Positions 56,083 to 63,995 of a DNA stretch of 64,000 nucleotides are shown one piece after another. The position numbers were made by a program, and so were the translations under genes. Location of the stretch: NCBI GenBank assembly GCA_030425705.1, contig JAUHZU010000002.1, positions 62,001 through 126,000 on the forward strand. Reading direction: 5' to 3'. Origin of the DNA: Phycisphaerae bacterium. GTDB taxonomy: Bacteria > Planctomycetota > Phycisphaerae > Phycisphaerales > Phycisphaeraceae. Position 1 is the stretch's first letter. The number at the start of each line of letters is the position of its first letter. The notes beneath the pieces were generated by a model. It was not told the DNA's origin and did no database searches. It saw only the letters and a list, made by a program, of their open reading frames with translations.

Positions 56083-56955
56083 TCAGCACGCCGGCGCCGC
56101 GGGAGTCCAGGCCCGGGCGGTTTGCCGTGAGCGGCCCAGGCCGTCGATACCGAGTTCGACCACGTCGCCGGGCCGGAGATAGACCGGCGGCTTCAGGCCC
56201 AGGCCGACCCCGGCCGGTGTCCCGGTGCTGATGATGTCGCCGGGCTCGAGGGTCATGAACCCGCTGAGATAGCTGACGAGGGTGGGGATGTCGAAGATAA
56301 GGTTGGCGGTGCTTCCGTCCTGCATGCGCTTGCCGTTGACATCGAGCCAGAGCCGCAGCGCGTGCGGGTCGGGCACCTCGTTGGTCGTCGCGAGGAAGGG
56401 CCCGAGCGGGGCGAACGTGTCGCAGCTTTTTCCCTTGACCCATTGGCCGCCGCGTTCGAGCTGGAACGCGCGCTCGGAGTAGTCGTTGTGCAGCATGTAG
56501 CCGGCGACGCAGCCCATCGCTGCATCGCGCCCGACATACGACGCGCGTCGACCGATCATCACCGCCAGTTCGACCTCCCAGTCGGTCTTGTCGCCGCCGC
56601 GCGGGATGACCAGATCGTCATCAGGGCCGCACACCGCGGTGGTGGCCTTGAAGAACACGACCGGCTCGTCGGGTGGGTCCATGCCGGACTCGCGCGCGTG
56701 GTCCTTGTAGTTCAGCCCGATGCAGATGAGCTTGCCCGGCCGGGTGATCGGAGGGCCGAGCCGCGCGTCCGGGTCAAGACACGGCGCTTTGTCTGCATGT
56801 TCTTCGGCCCACCGTGCAAGCCGCTGCAAGCCGCTTTCTGCGAAGAACCCGGGCGTGTAGTCGTTCGTGACGGCCCGCGCGTCGCGGCGGGTGCCGTCGG
56901 GCATCAGCAGGCCAGGGATTTCTTCGTGGTGGGGTCCGACACGGATGAGTCGCAT
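56083..56955 (-). CDS. FAH-family hydrolase (2,4-diketo-3-deoxy-L-fuconate hydrolase candidate)
   Basis: The 290-residue protein has the fumarylacetoacetase fold: KLICIGLNYKDHARES, PVVFFKATTAVCGPDD, DWEVELAVMIGR (metal ligands E..E..D), LHNDYSERAFQLERGGQW and the GDIISTGTPAGVG motif. In the non-phosphorylative L-fucose route such an enzyme cleaves L-2,4-diketo-3-deoxyfuconate to pyruvate and L-lactate. Ureidoglycolate lyase and other diketone hydrolases look similar. Its neighbours, an SDR upstream and a lactonase downstream, favour the sugar-acid role. Confidence 0.78.
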   Translation of the reverse strand: MRLIRVGPHHEEIPGLLMPDGTRRDARAVTNDYTPGFFAESGLQRLARWAEEHADKAPCLDPDARLGPPITRPGKLICIGLNYKDHARESGMDPPDEPVVFFKATTAVCGPDDDLVIPRGGDKTDWEVELAVMIGRRASYVGRDAAMGCVAGYMLHNDYSERAFQLERGGQWVKGKSCDTFAPLGPFLATTNEVPDPHALRLWLDVNGKRMQDGSTANLIFDIPTLVSYLSGFMTLEPGDIISTGTPAGVGLGLKPPVYLRPGDVVELGIDGLGRSRQTARAWTPAAPAC

Positions 56956-57004
56956 GTTGCCTCGCGGGTCGCGGTGGATTCGGGTCGTGGGGAGGGTGTT
57001 GGGC

Positions 57005-57775
57005 CTAGATCAGCGTGGTGACGCCGCCATCGAGCGGATAGGCTGAGCCGGTGATGAACGCCGCGTCGTCGCTGCACAGGAAGGCGGCGAGCGCCGCGAC
57101 CTCTTCGGGGGTGCCCATCCGTCCGATCGGTTGGTACCGGCTGAGGGTGTCGAAGACCTCATGCTCGTGGCCGGCGTGGTGCTTCTTCAGGTAGCCATCG
57201 ACGAACGGCGTGTGGATGCGGGCGGGGCAGATGCAGTTGCAGCGGATACCGTCGTGGATGTAATCGATCGCTACCGAGTAGGTCATGGTCAGGACCGCGC
57301 CCTTGCTCATGGAGTAGGCGAAGCGGTCTTTGATGCCGATGAGTGACGCGATCGACGCGAGGTTGAGGATGACCCCCCCGCCCGCGCCGACCATGTGCGG
57401 GATCACCGCGCGCATCCCGTGGTAGACCCCCTTCACGTTGACGCGGTAGACCCGGTCCAGCTCGTCGCCATCGGTCTCGGTGAGCCGGCCGATCGACGCG
57501 ACGCCGGCGTTGTTAACCAGCGCATCGACCCGGCCTCTGTCGGCCACGACACCCTCGACCGCGCGTTCGACAGCCACCACATCGGCGACGTCGCAGGCGT
57601 GTGCGGATGCGCGGCCGCCTTGCTCGCCGATCCGGCCCGCAGTCTCCCGCGCGGCGTCCGGATCGATATCAAGGACCGCGGCGTGTGCGCCGTGCGATGC
57701 GAACCGCTCGGCGATCGCGCGTCCGATCCCCGAGCCCGCGCCAGTCACCACCACTGTTTTGCCCGTGTAATCCAT
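57005..57775 (-). CDS. SDR dehydrogenase (2-keto-3-deoxy-L-fuconate dehydrogenase candidate)
   Basis: The 256-residue classical SDR has TGAGSGIGRA for NAD binding, NNAG, and catalytic Ser-Tyr-Lys in LASIASLIGIKDRFAYSMSKGA. It ends with DGGVTTLI. Residues CNCICPARIHTPFVDGYLKKHHA resemble the family that includes 2-keto-3-deoxy-L-fuconate dehydrogenase and the NAD-dependent epimerases of deoxy sugars. Its operon position before the FAH hydrolase supports oxidation of 2-keto-3-deoxy-L-fuconate to the 2,4-diketo compound. Substrate cannot be set by sequence alone. Confidence 0.78.
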   Translation of the reverse strand: MDYTGKTVVVTGAGSGIGRAIAERFASHGAHAAVLDIDPDAARETAGRIGEQGGRASAHACDVADVVAVERAVEGVVADRGRVDALVNNAGVASIGRLTETDGDELDRVYRVNVKGVYHGMRAVIPHMVGAGGGVILNLASIASLIGIKDRFAYSMSKGAVLTMTYSVAIDYIHDGIRCNCICPARIHTPFVDGYLKKHHAGHEHEVFDTLSRYQPIGRMGTPEEVAALAAFLCSDDAAFITGSAYPLDGGVTTLI

Positions 57776-57820
57776 CGGCGTGCTGTCTCCCGCTCCCGGT
57801 GATCCGTGTGAGTCGTCCGG

Positions 57821-58288
57821 CTAGTCGATGTGCATCAGCATCTCGATCGTGCGCCACTGCTGGCCGTCCGGCGTGCCGGGCAGGCGGTGCTGGCAGGTGT
57901 CGGTGATCGGCCACCACTTGTCGCGCGTTGTCGGGTCGGCGGCGATACCCGCGAAGTCCGCCTCGGGGTCGCTGCCGTGGTACTCGAAGAAGCTGAAGAG
58001 GTAGCGCTTCCCGCCCAGGTCGGCGACGAAGATGTTGTAGTTGCGGATGTTGGCCTTCTCGATCGCCGCGAGGACTTCGGGCCAGACGTCCGCGTGCAGT
58101 TCGCGGTACAGCCGCTCCTTCTCGACGTTCAACTCGATCACCGAGCCGTAGTAGCGGACGCCCGCCTCGGCCTGCTGGTCGGCGGTCGGGTTGGTCGGGC
58201 CGTAGACCGGCTCGGCCACGGGCAGCGAACCGCAGCCCACCAGCCAGAGCGTGCAGGCCAGCAGAGCGATCGGGAGACGCGGTGTCAT
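57821..58288 (-). CDS. RhaM/FucM-like sugar mutarotase with lipoprotein signal
   Basis: The 155-residue product has a lipoprotein signal (MTPRLPIALLACTLWLVGC, lipobox LVGC), then a ferredoxin-like L-rhamnose mutarotase family domain. This domain has HADVWPEVLAAIEKANIRNYNIFV, YLFSFFEYHG and KWWPITDTCQHR with the conserved His, Trp and Arg. The known family is cytoplasmic and interconverts alpha and beta anomers of L-rhamnose or L-fucose. Here the signal would place it on the envelope, where it could prepare sugar for uptake. The gene lies between the transporter (27 bp) and the SDR (45 bp). Confidence 0.8.
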   Translation of the reverse strand: MTPRLPIALLACTLWLVGCGSLPVAEPVYGPTNPTADQQAEAGVRYYGSVIELNVEKERLYRELHADVWPEVLAAIEKANIRNYNIFVADLGGKRYLFSFFEYHGSDPEADFAGIAADPTTRDKWWPITDTCQHRLPGTPDGQQWRTIEMLMHID

Positions 58289-58315
58289 GAAGCACCTTCT
58301 TCCATCAGCGGAGTG

Positions 58316-59986
58316 TCAGCGGAAGCACCAGTACAGGAGGACGACGAAAACAAACAGGAACAGCGCCAGGATGCGCGGGTCGCGGGCACCGCCTTTCAGC
58401 GGCTTACCGAGCAGCGCCGACAGCGGGTTGGCCCAGCACAGCCCGTCGGTCTGATCGGGCCGGGGTCGGGGTGTAGCCAGCGAGACCGCGACAAACAGCA
58501 CGCAACAGATCACACAGAGCCACCACGCCTGGAGCATGAAGGGGATGCCCAGCGTGTGCGAGACGAACTGGATAGCATCACCGTCGGCGTTGTTGCCGAA
58601 GAGGTGGCCGGAGACCGCGGGAAAGTCGATGACGAAGACAACCGCTCCAAGGAGCGACCCGCCGAGGAGCGTGGCTAGCGCGGCCTGCTGCGTGCCGCGC
58701 GGCCAGAACACGCCCAGCACGAACACCGCGGTGATCGGCGGGGCGAGGCAGGCGATCATCTGGTTCAGCCCCGCGAAGATCCCGCCGAACCGCCCGCCCT
58801 GCGTGCTCCACAGGATCGCTAGCACCATCACCACGACCGCGGTCACCCGGCCGATGAAGACGAGTGATTTCTCCGGGGTCTCCGGCCGGAGCCGCTGGAC
58901 GATGTCGATCGAGACCAGCGTCGACGCGGCGTTTAGCGCCCCGGCCACGGTAGACATCAGCGCCGCGAGCAGCCCCGCCGCGAGCAGCCCCTTGAGCCCA
59001 ACTGGCACGAGCCGGTCGATGAGTACGGGCAGCGCCTGGTCGGGGTTCTCGCCGATGGCGTCCCTGAAGAGGATGTACGCCATCACGCCGGGGAACACCA
59101 TCAGGAACACGGGCAGGACCTTAATGAACCCGGCGAAGATGGGCCCGACCATCGCATCGCGTTCGCTACGAGCGCCGAGCACACGTTGCACGATCGTCTG
59201 GTCGGCACACCAGTACCACACCCCCAGCACCGGGTAGCCCAGCAGCATGGCGTACCAGGCGAAGCCCCCATCGGCGTGAAGCATCGAGAGCTGGTCGGGT
59301 TTCGTCGCGGCCTTGAACGCGGCCCAGTCACCGACCCCCGCGTCGCCCAGCGCGATCACGCCGAGCACCGTGATGATCAGTGCCCCGGCGAGCAGCAGCA
59401 CGGTCTGCACCGACTCGGTCACCACGACCGCGAGCAGCCCGCCGACCACGGTGTAGAGCGCGGTCGCCGCGGAGATGATCAGGATCGACACATAGACGTT
59501 GAGACCGAAGAAGCCCTCGATGATCGTGGCCCCCGCATACAGCGAAACGCCGATGTGGATGAACAGCGCGCCGAAGACCGCCATCACCGCGAGCATCGTG
59601 CGCGACGCTGGCGAGAACCGCCTCTCGAGGTACTCGGGCAGCGTGGTGACACGGTTGCGGAAGTAGAACGGCGCAAAGACGAGCCCGAGCAGGATCAGGC
59701 AGAACGCCGCGAGCCACTCGAAGTTGCCGAAGACCAGCCCGTGCTCGTACCCGGCCGACGCCAGGCCGACCAGGTGTACCGTCGAGATGTTGGTCGCAAA
59801 CAGCGAGAGCCCGATGACCGGCCAGCGCAGGTTGCGGCCGGCCAGGAAGTAATCGTTCGCCGTGTCTTTCTCGCGGCGCGCGGCCCAGAGCCCCAGCGCA
59901 ACGATGCCCACGAGATAGCCGATGATGATGACCAGGTCCACCGTATGGAACCCGGCGGCGAGTTGGGGCGGGGGCGCGGGAGGCAT
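58316..59986 (-). CDS. Sodium:solute symporter (SGLT-like)
   Basis: The 556-residue polytopic transporter belongs to the SSS family, with about 14 membrane helices. It has VDLVIIIGYLVGIVALGLW, the NDYFLAGRNLRWPVIGLSLFATNIST segment after TM1, WYWCADQTIVQRVLGARS in the mid-region and the LLAALMSTVAGALNAASTLVSID sugar/sodium-site helix. It should import a sugar with sodium, in line with a marine lifestyle. The neighbours make L-fucose or a fucose derivative the probable substrate. It starts 9 bp after the Ldh-family gene stop. Confidence 0.87.
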   Translation of the reverse strand: MPPAPPPQLAAGFHTVDLVIIIGYLVGIVALGLWAARREKDTANDYFLAGRNLRWPVIGLSLFATNISTVHLVGLASAGYEHGLVFGNFEWLAAFCLILLGLVFAPFYFRNRVTTLPEYLERRFSPASRTMLAVMAVFGALFIHIGVSLYAGATIIEGFFGLNVYVSILIISAATALYTVVGGLLAVVVTESVQTVLLLAGALIITVLGVIALGDAGVGDWAAFKAATKPDQLSMLHADGGFAWYAMLLGYPVLGVWYWCADQTIVQRVLGARSERDAMVGPIFAGFIKVLPVFLMVFPGVMAYILFRDAIGENPDQALPVLIDRLVPVGLKGLLAAGLLAALMSTVAGALNAASTLVSIDIVQRLRPETPEKSLVFIGRVTAVVVMVLAILWSTQGGRFGGIFAGLNQMIACLAPPITAVFVLGVFWPRGTQQAALATLLGGSLLGAVVFVIDFPAVSGHLFGNNADGDAIQFVSHTLGIPFMLQAWWLCVICCVLFVAVSLATPRPRPDQTDGLCWANPLSALLGKPLKGGARDPRILALFLFVFVVLLYWCFR

Positions 59987-59995
59987 GGGTCGGCG

Positions 59996-61135
59996 TTACT
60001 CGGCGTGTCGGGCGGGCTGGCTCGTCTCCGCCTTGCTGGCGACAGTACCCGGACCTGTGTTATCCGGCGGGCCCATGATCCGCAGGCGGGGCAGCCCGTG
60101 CTTGTCCGCCAGGCCCGTGAGCTCTTCGATCAGGTTCAGGCCCAACGGCACACCCTCCCGCAACCGTTTCGCGCGGCAGTCCAGCTCCGGCTCGCCAGGG
60201 AACTGCACCCGCCCCCCGGGTTGCGCGGGCTTGATCCGTACCCACCGGCCGAGCATCTGTTCGATGCGGTCGCGGAACTCGTCGACCGGGACAAACCGCT
60301 TGATATCGATCGCACCCACCAGCCCGCCCAGACGCCGGCGCTCCGTATAGTCGCCGTACATCTTAGGGATATCCGGCCCGATCGGTGCCCCCGACAGCAT
60401 TGCGCACAGCACATCAATCACCAGCCCAAGACCCGCGCCCTTGTAGCCCGCGACCGGGTAAAGCGCAGCAACCTCCGAGGCGTTGTTGGTGTCTCGGCCT
60501 TGCCCGTCCACGGCCCACCCCGAGGGGATCGGCACGCCTTCCATCGCGGCGTTCGCAACGCTGTTCCACGGGGTCACGCTCGTCGCCATGTCCAGGCAGA
60601 GGTCGCGCCCGTCCCGGCCGGGCATCGTGATGCAGATCGGGTTGGTCCCGCAGAACGGTTCACGACCGCCGTGCGGCAGCACCATCGGGTCGACGTGCGT
60701 GAAGACCAGGCCGATCATCCCTGCGGCCGCGATCTGTAGCCCGAAATACGACAGCGCCCCGCAGTGCGACGAGTTGCAGATGCTCACCCAGCCCGCCCCG
60801 CTGTCTTGGGCGAGGCGGACCGACTCGTCCGCCGCGCGGGCCATGACAAGCTGGCCCATGCCGTGCCCGCCATCCAGCCGACCCGCCGCCGGACCGAGCT
60901 TTTCAAACGCCATGGTCGGCCGGGCCTCGATACTGCCGTGGCGGATCCGTCTGAGGTAGTGCTGCAAGCGGGCGACCCCGTGGGAGTCGATCCCGCGCAG
61001 GTTGGATTCGACCAGCGAGTCCGCGAGGAGCCGGGCGTCCGTCACGGCCATTCCGTGCAACTCCAGCAGCCTGGCACACAGCGTGCGGACCGAGGCCGGC
61101 TCGCAGACACGGGATTGAGTGGAGACTTGGGCCAT
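59996..61135 (-). CDS. Ldh-family NAD(P)-dependent oxidoreductase (malate/L-lactate dehydrogenase type II)
   Basis: The 379-residue protein is of the malate/L-lactate/ureidoglycolate dehydrogenase family. It has SNLRGIDSHGVARLQHY (catalytic His), the GGHGMGQLV region, NSSHCGALSYFGLQ, FCGTNPICITMPG and GYKGAGLGLVIDVL. This fold is unlike the Rossmann lactate dehydrogenases. It is the first gene of the operon behind the promoter at 61178-61206, so it may oxidise or reduce lactate or a sugar-acid intermediate. No ribosome site is visible before the ATG. Confidence 0.82.
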   Translation of the reverse strand: MAQVSTQSRVCEPASVRTLCARLLELHGMAVTDARLLADSLVESNLRGIDSHGVARLQHYLRRIRHGSIEARPTMAFEKLGPAAGRLDGGHGMGQLVMARAADESVRLAQDSGAGWVSICNSSHCGALSYFGLQIAAAGMIGLVFTHVDPMVLPHGGREPFCGTNPICITMPGRDGRDLCLDMATSVTPWNSVANAAMEGVPIPSGWAVDGQGRDTNNASEVAALYPVAGYKGAGLGLVIDVLCAMLSGAPIGPDIPKMYGDYTERRRLGGLVGAIDIKRFVPVDEFRDRIEQMLGRWVRIKPAQPGGRVQFPGEPELDCRAKRLREGVPLGLNLIEELTGLADKHGLPRLRIMGPPDNTGPGTVASKAETSQPARHAE

Positions 61136-61177
61136 AAGGCGAGTTCGTGGGACGGCAGAGGCCGAAAGAATACATCA

Positions 61178-61206
61178 TATATAATCTAAGATATCCATCC
61201 CGTCAA
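61178..61206 (-). promoter_or_regulatory. Promoter/operator of the fucose operon
   Basis: On the minus strand TTGACG (61201-61206), a 17-bp spacer and TATATA (61178-61183). AGAT lies 13 bp after the -35, within a GATATCTTAGAT segment; ATCTAAGAT at 61184-61192 is a palindrome. The 5' UTR would be about 36 nt. Confidence 0.6.
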
Positions 61207-61289
61207 TTCCGATGAAGGGTTGTGCTTGTTTTTTGCCGACTACACACCTTATCGCGGGGTTTTCGGCATCCGTCCGCCGGAGAGGCGGC

Positions 61290-61317
61290 TTGACACACGA
61301 TAAATATCGTATATCAT
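61290..61317 (+). promoter_or_regulatory. Promoter of the GntR regulator
   Basis: TTGACA (61290-61295), a 16-bp spacer and TATCAT (61312-61317). The -10 sits in an ATAT-CGT-ATAT inverted element. The predicted start falls at about the ATG 61324, so the mRNA may be leaderless. Confidence 0.6.
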
Positions 61318-61323
61318 TCTTGG

Positions 61324-62028
61324 ATGACTCAGAACACGACCCACAGTTCGGTGACCCCGATCCCCTCGGTCATCAGTCTCCGGGCCAAGGTGGCCGGGCA
61401 CCTGATGCAGTCGATCTTTACCGGGGGACTGACCGCGGGCGACCGCCTGGTCGTGACCAAGCTCGCCGGCCAACTCGGCGTGAGCGCGACGCCCGTCCGG
61501 GAGGCGTTGGTGGAACTTCACAGCATCGGACTGGTTGAGCTGCTGCCCAACCGCGGGGCGGTCTGCCTGCCTTTCGGGGTCCGCCAGCTCCGCGAGGTCT
61601 ATCACATGCGTCGCGTGCTGGAGGTCGAGGCGACACGCCTGGCCTGCGGGCACATCCCTAAGAACCGGTTGGTCGCGCTCACACAAACCTTTAAGGCACT
61701 CGCCAAAGCCGACATCGGCTCGCCCGAGTGGTCGTCGAAGGCGATCGACCAGGACATGGCCCTGCACACGCTGATCGCCGAGCACTGCGGCAACGGCCGG
61801 ATCCGTCACGAGCTGGACCGCTACAAGGAGATGATGCGGGTCATCCGCGAGGTCGCGGGCAACCAGCACGACATCCAGGTCCAGGCGGTCGACGAGCACT
61901 TGGAGATCATCGCCGCGTTGATGGACGGAGACGCGGACGCCGCCGCCCGCGCGATCGGCCGACACATCGACCATACCGCGGTCCTGGTCGAGCCCCTCAT
62001 CTTCAGCCCCGAATTGGCCGGCGAATAG
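61324..62028 (+). CDS. GntR-family (FCD) transcriptional regulator
   Basis: The 234-residue repressor has an N-terminal winged helix (DRLVVTKLAGQLGVSATPVREAL, then ELHSIGLVELLPNRGAVC) and a C-terminal FCD ligand domain with metal-binding Asp/His residues (DMALHTLIAEHC, DEHLEIIAAL, RHIDHTAVL). FCD regulators commonly respond to sugar acids or lactate. It is divergent from the fucose operon, with its own promoter about 85 bp from the operon promoter, so it likely controls both. It may be made from a leaderless transcript since no ribosome site precedes the ATG. Confidence 0.87.
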   Translation: MTQNTTHSSVTPIPSVISLRAKVAGHLMQSIFTGGLTAGDRLVVTKLAGQLGVSATPVREALVELHSIGLVELLPNRGAVCLPFGVRQLREVYHMRRVLEVEATRLACGHIPKNRLVALTQTFKALAKADIGSPEWSSKAIDQDMALHTLIAEHCGNGRIRHELDRYKEMMRVIREVAGNQHDIQVQAVDEHLEIIAALMDGDADAAARAIGRHIDHTAVLVEPLIFSPELAGE

Positions 62029-62153
62029 TCACCCTTGTCGCCGCACAGCAGGCGCTGCCGCGCCCATCCTGCACCTCGCATGCCGCAGCCACGGTCGGCG
62101 AGTGATCCCCTCACTTACCCTCGACCGGTCGAAACCCAGCAACGGTAAAGTCC

Positions 62154-63152
62154 ATGAACATCCTTCGTTTTCTGGTACCTGGTTTCCTTTTGGCGTTGTC
62201 GGGAGCGGTGTTTCTAGGAGGCCGCGCGCCTTATGTAGACGCGAGTGAGGCCCGGCCCGGCGAGGGCTCACCGATCGAGAAGATCGGTACGATCGATGTA
62301 GACACGGTCGAGACCAGCCCGGTCGTGTTCAAGGACACGCTATACCGCTTCGAGTCGATCCGGCCCGGCTACCACGGCAACACGACCGGCCAGCCCTACT
62401 TCCAACTCGTCGATGTCGCGACGGGCCAAGCCACACCCGCGTTCGCACACGGGCATGCGCTGGGCTCGGCCTATGCCGAGGACGGCACGATGTATGTCTA
62501 CGGCACCGCGGGATGGGGCAGCTCGATCGTCCGGGTCTTTGTCTCCACCGACCTCGAACACTGGGAGGAGCACGTCGCCCTCGACCTGCCGGGTTGGGAG
62601 CTCTATAACACCAGCGTCTGCAAGGCGGAGGACGGATATGTCATGGCCTTCGAGGTCGGCGGGCCGCCCGAGGTCGCCGGCCAACGCTTTACCGGCCGGT
62701 TCGCGTTGTCCGACGACCTGCTCGAGTGGACGCTGCTGCCCGAGCCGGCCGTCTACACCAAAGAAAAGTACTCCGCCTGCCCGACGATCCGCTGGTCCAA
62801 CGGGTGGTACTACATGACCCACCTCGAAGCGATCGGCGGGTACCGGTTCGAGACCCACATGGTCCGAAGCCGGGACCTGGCAACCTGGGAGATCAGCCCG
62901 GGCAACCCGGTCATAACGTTCGATGACCGCGACAAGGCCATCGCGTCGGATCGGCTGACCCGCGAGCAGATCGAGCACATCCGCGGCGCGCTGAACCGGA
63001 ACAACTCCGATATCGACTACACCGAGTTCGACGGCCAGGTCGTCATCTACTATTCCTGGGGCGACCAGACCGGCAACGAGTTCCTGGCCAAGGCGTTTTT
63101 CCGCGGGACCCTGGATGAGTTTTTCGCGTTCTACTTCGACACGTCCGAGTAA
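62154..63152 (+). CDS. Secreted beta-propeller glycoside-hydrolase-like protein (GH43/GH32 type)
   Basis: The 332-residue protein has an N-terminal signal anchor (ILRFLVPGFLLALSGAVFLGG) and repeated blades with VFVSTDLEHWEEH, GRFALSDDLLEWTLLPE, YYMTHLEAIGGYRFETHMVRSRDLATWE and YYSWGDQTGNEFLAKAFF. The S/D-DL-W repeats are typical of five-bladed propeller hydrolases. Catalytic acids cannot be assigned by eye, so activity on arabinose-, xylose- or fucose-containing glycans is uncertain. It lies between the regulator and the L-fucose dehydrogenase gene, 28 bp from the latter. Confidence 0.7.
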   Translation: MNILRFLVPGFLLALSGAVFLGGRAPYVDASEARPGEGSPIEKIGTIDVDTVETSPVVFKDTLYRFESIRPGYHGNTTGQPYFQLVDVATGQATPAFAHGHALGSAYAEDGTMYVYGTAGWGSSIVRVFVSTDLEHWEEHVALDLPGWELYNTSVCKAEDGYVMAFEVGGPPEVAGQRFTGRFALSDDLLEWTLLPEPAVYTKEKYSACPTIRWSNGWYYMTHLEAIGGYRFETHMVRSRDLATWEISPGNPVITFDDRDKAIASDRLTREQIEHIRGALNRNNSDIDYTEFDGQVVIYYSWGDQTGNEFLAKAFFRGTLDEFFAFYFDTSE

Positions 63153-63179
63153 GACCCCGATCCCCCGAGCACAACGGGC

Positions 63180-63959
63180 ATGAAGCTGCAGGATAAAGTC
63201 GTTGTTGTGACCGGCGGCAGCAAGGGGATCGGGCTCGGCTGCGCCCGTGTGATGGGCCGGCACGGCGGCAGGGTCGTGATCGCGGCGCGCGGGGAGGCCG
63301 CGGGCCAGGACGCCGAGCGGTCCCTGCGTGACGCGGGCATCGACGCGCTATTCATCCCCTGCGATGTCACCCGCGAAGATGCGATGCGCGGGCTGATCGA
63401 CCGTACCCTTGAGCGCTTCGGCCGGCTGGACTGTTTCATCAACAACGCCGGCTGGCACCCGCCGGCGATGACGATCGACCAGGTCGGGCTGGACGACTTC
63501 GAGTCGCTGCTCCGGCTGAACCTGACCAGCACGTTCCTGGGCTGCAAGCTCGCGCTGCCACACCTGCTCGAGACACGGGGCAGCATCATCAACATGTCCA
63601 GCGCGGTTGGCGAGATCGGCCAGGCCGGGGCGTGCAGCTATGTCACGACCAAGGCCGGGCAGATCGGCATGACCAAGGCGCTGGCGCTGGACCTCGCGCC
63701 GCGCGGAGTGCGTGTCAATGCGGTCGCGCCGGCGGGTGTCATGACCCCGCTCATGCAGGAGTGGGCCGACACCGAGTACGACCCGAAGGCCGCGCTCGAG
63801 ATGGTCGACCGCTGGCACCCCGTGGGGCGGATGGCCACGATCGACGAGGTCGGCGAGGTCTGCGCCTTCCTCGCCAGCGACGAGGCCGCGTTCATCACCG
63901 GGCAGGTGATGATGGTCGATGGCGGTGCCGGCCTGGGGTACGCCGACAAGGCCACCTGA
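63180..63959 (+). CDS. SDR resembling L-fucose dehydrogenase (HSD17B14-like)
   Basis: The 259-residue SDR has TGGSKGIGLG, CDVTREDAM, NNAGWHPP, LNLTSTFLGCKLALPHLL, catalytic Ser-Tyr-Lys in MSSAVGEIGQAGACSYVTTKAG, PAGVMTPLMQEWA and a tail GGAGLGYADKA. From memory, these align closely with human HSD17B14, now known as an L-fucose dehydrogenase (NNAGHHPP, SSLVGAIGQAQAVPYVATK, GGAELGYGCKA). It would oxidise L-fucose to L-fuconolactone with NAD. It starts 28 bp after the beta-propeller gene and fills the first step of the pathway. Confidence 0.82.
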   Translation: MKLQDKVVVVTGGSKGIGLGCARVMGRHGGRVVIAARGEAAGQDAERSLRDAGIDALFIPCDVTREDAMRGLIDRTLERFGRLDCFINNAGWHPPAMTIDQVGLDDFESLLRLNLTSTFLGCKLALPHLLETRGSIINMSSAVGEIGQAGACSYVTTKAGQIGMTKALALDLAPRGVRVNAVAPAGVMTPLMQEWADTEYDPKAALEMVDRWHPVGRMATIDEVGEVCAFLASDEAAFITGQVMMVDGGAGLGYADKAT

Positions 63960-63995
63960 CCCACACGTTTGCCTTTTCTTTTTAACCGGAGACCG

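Noticed and set aside
53709-56231. 840-codon open frame on the plus strand
   Set aside because: Antisense to the Mqo and lactonase genes; the product has no recognisable fold.
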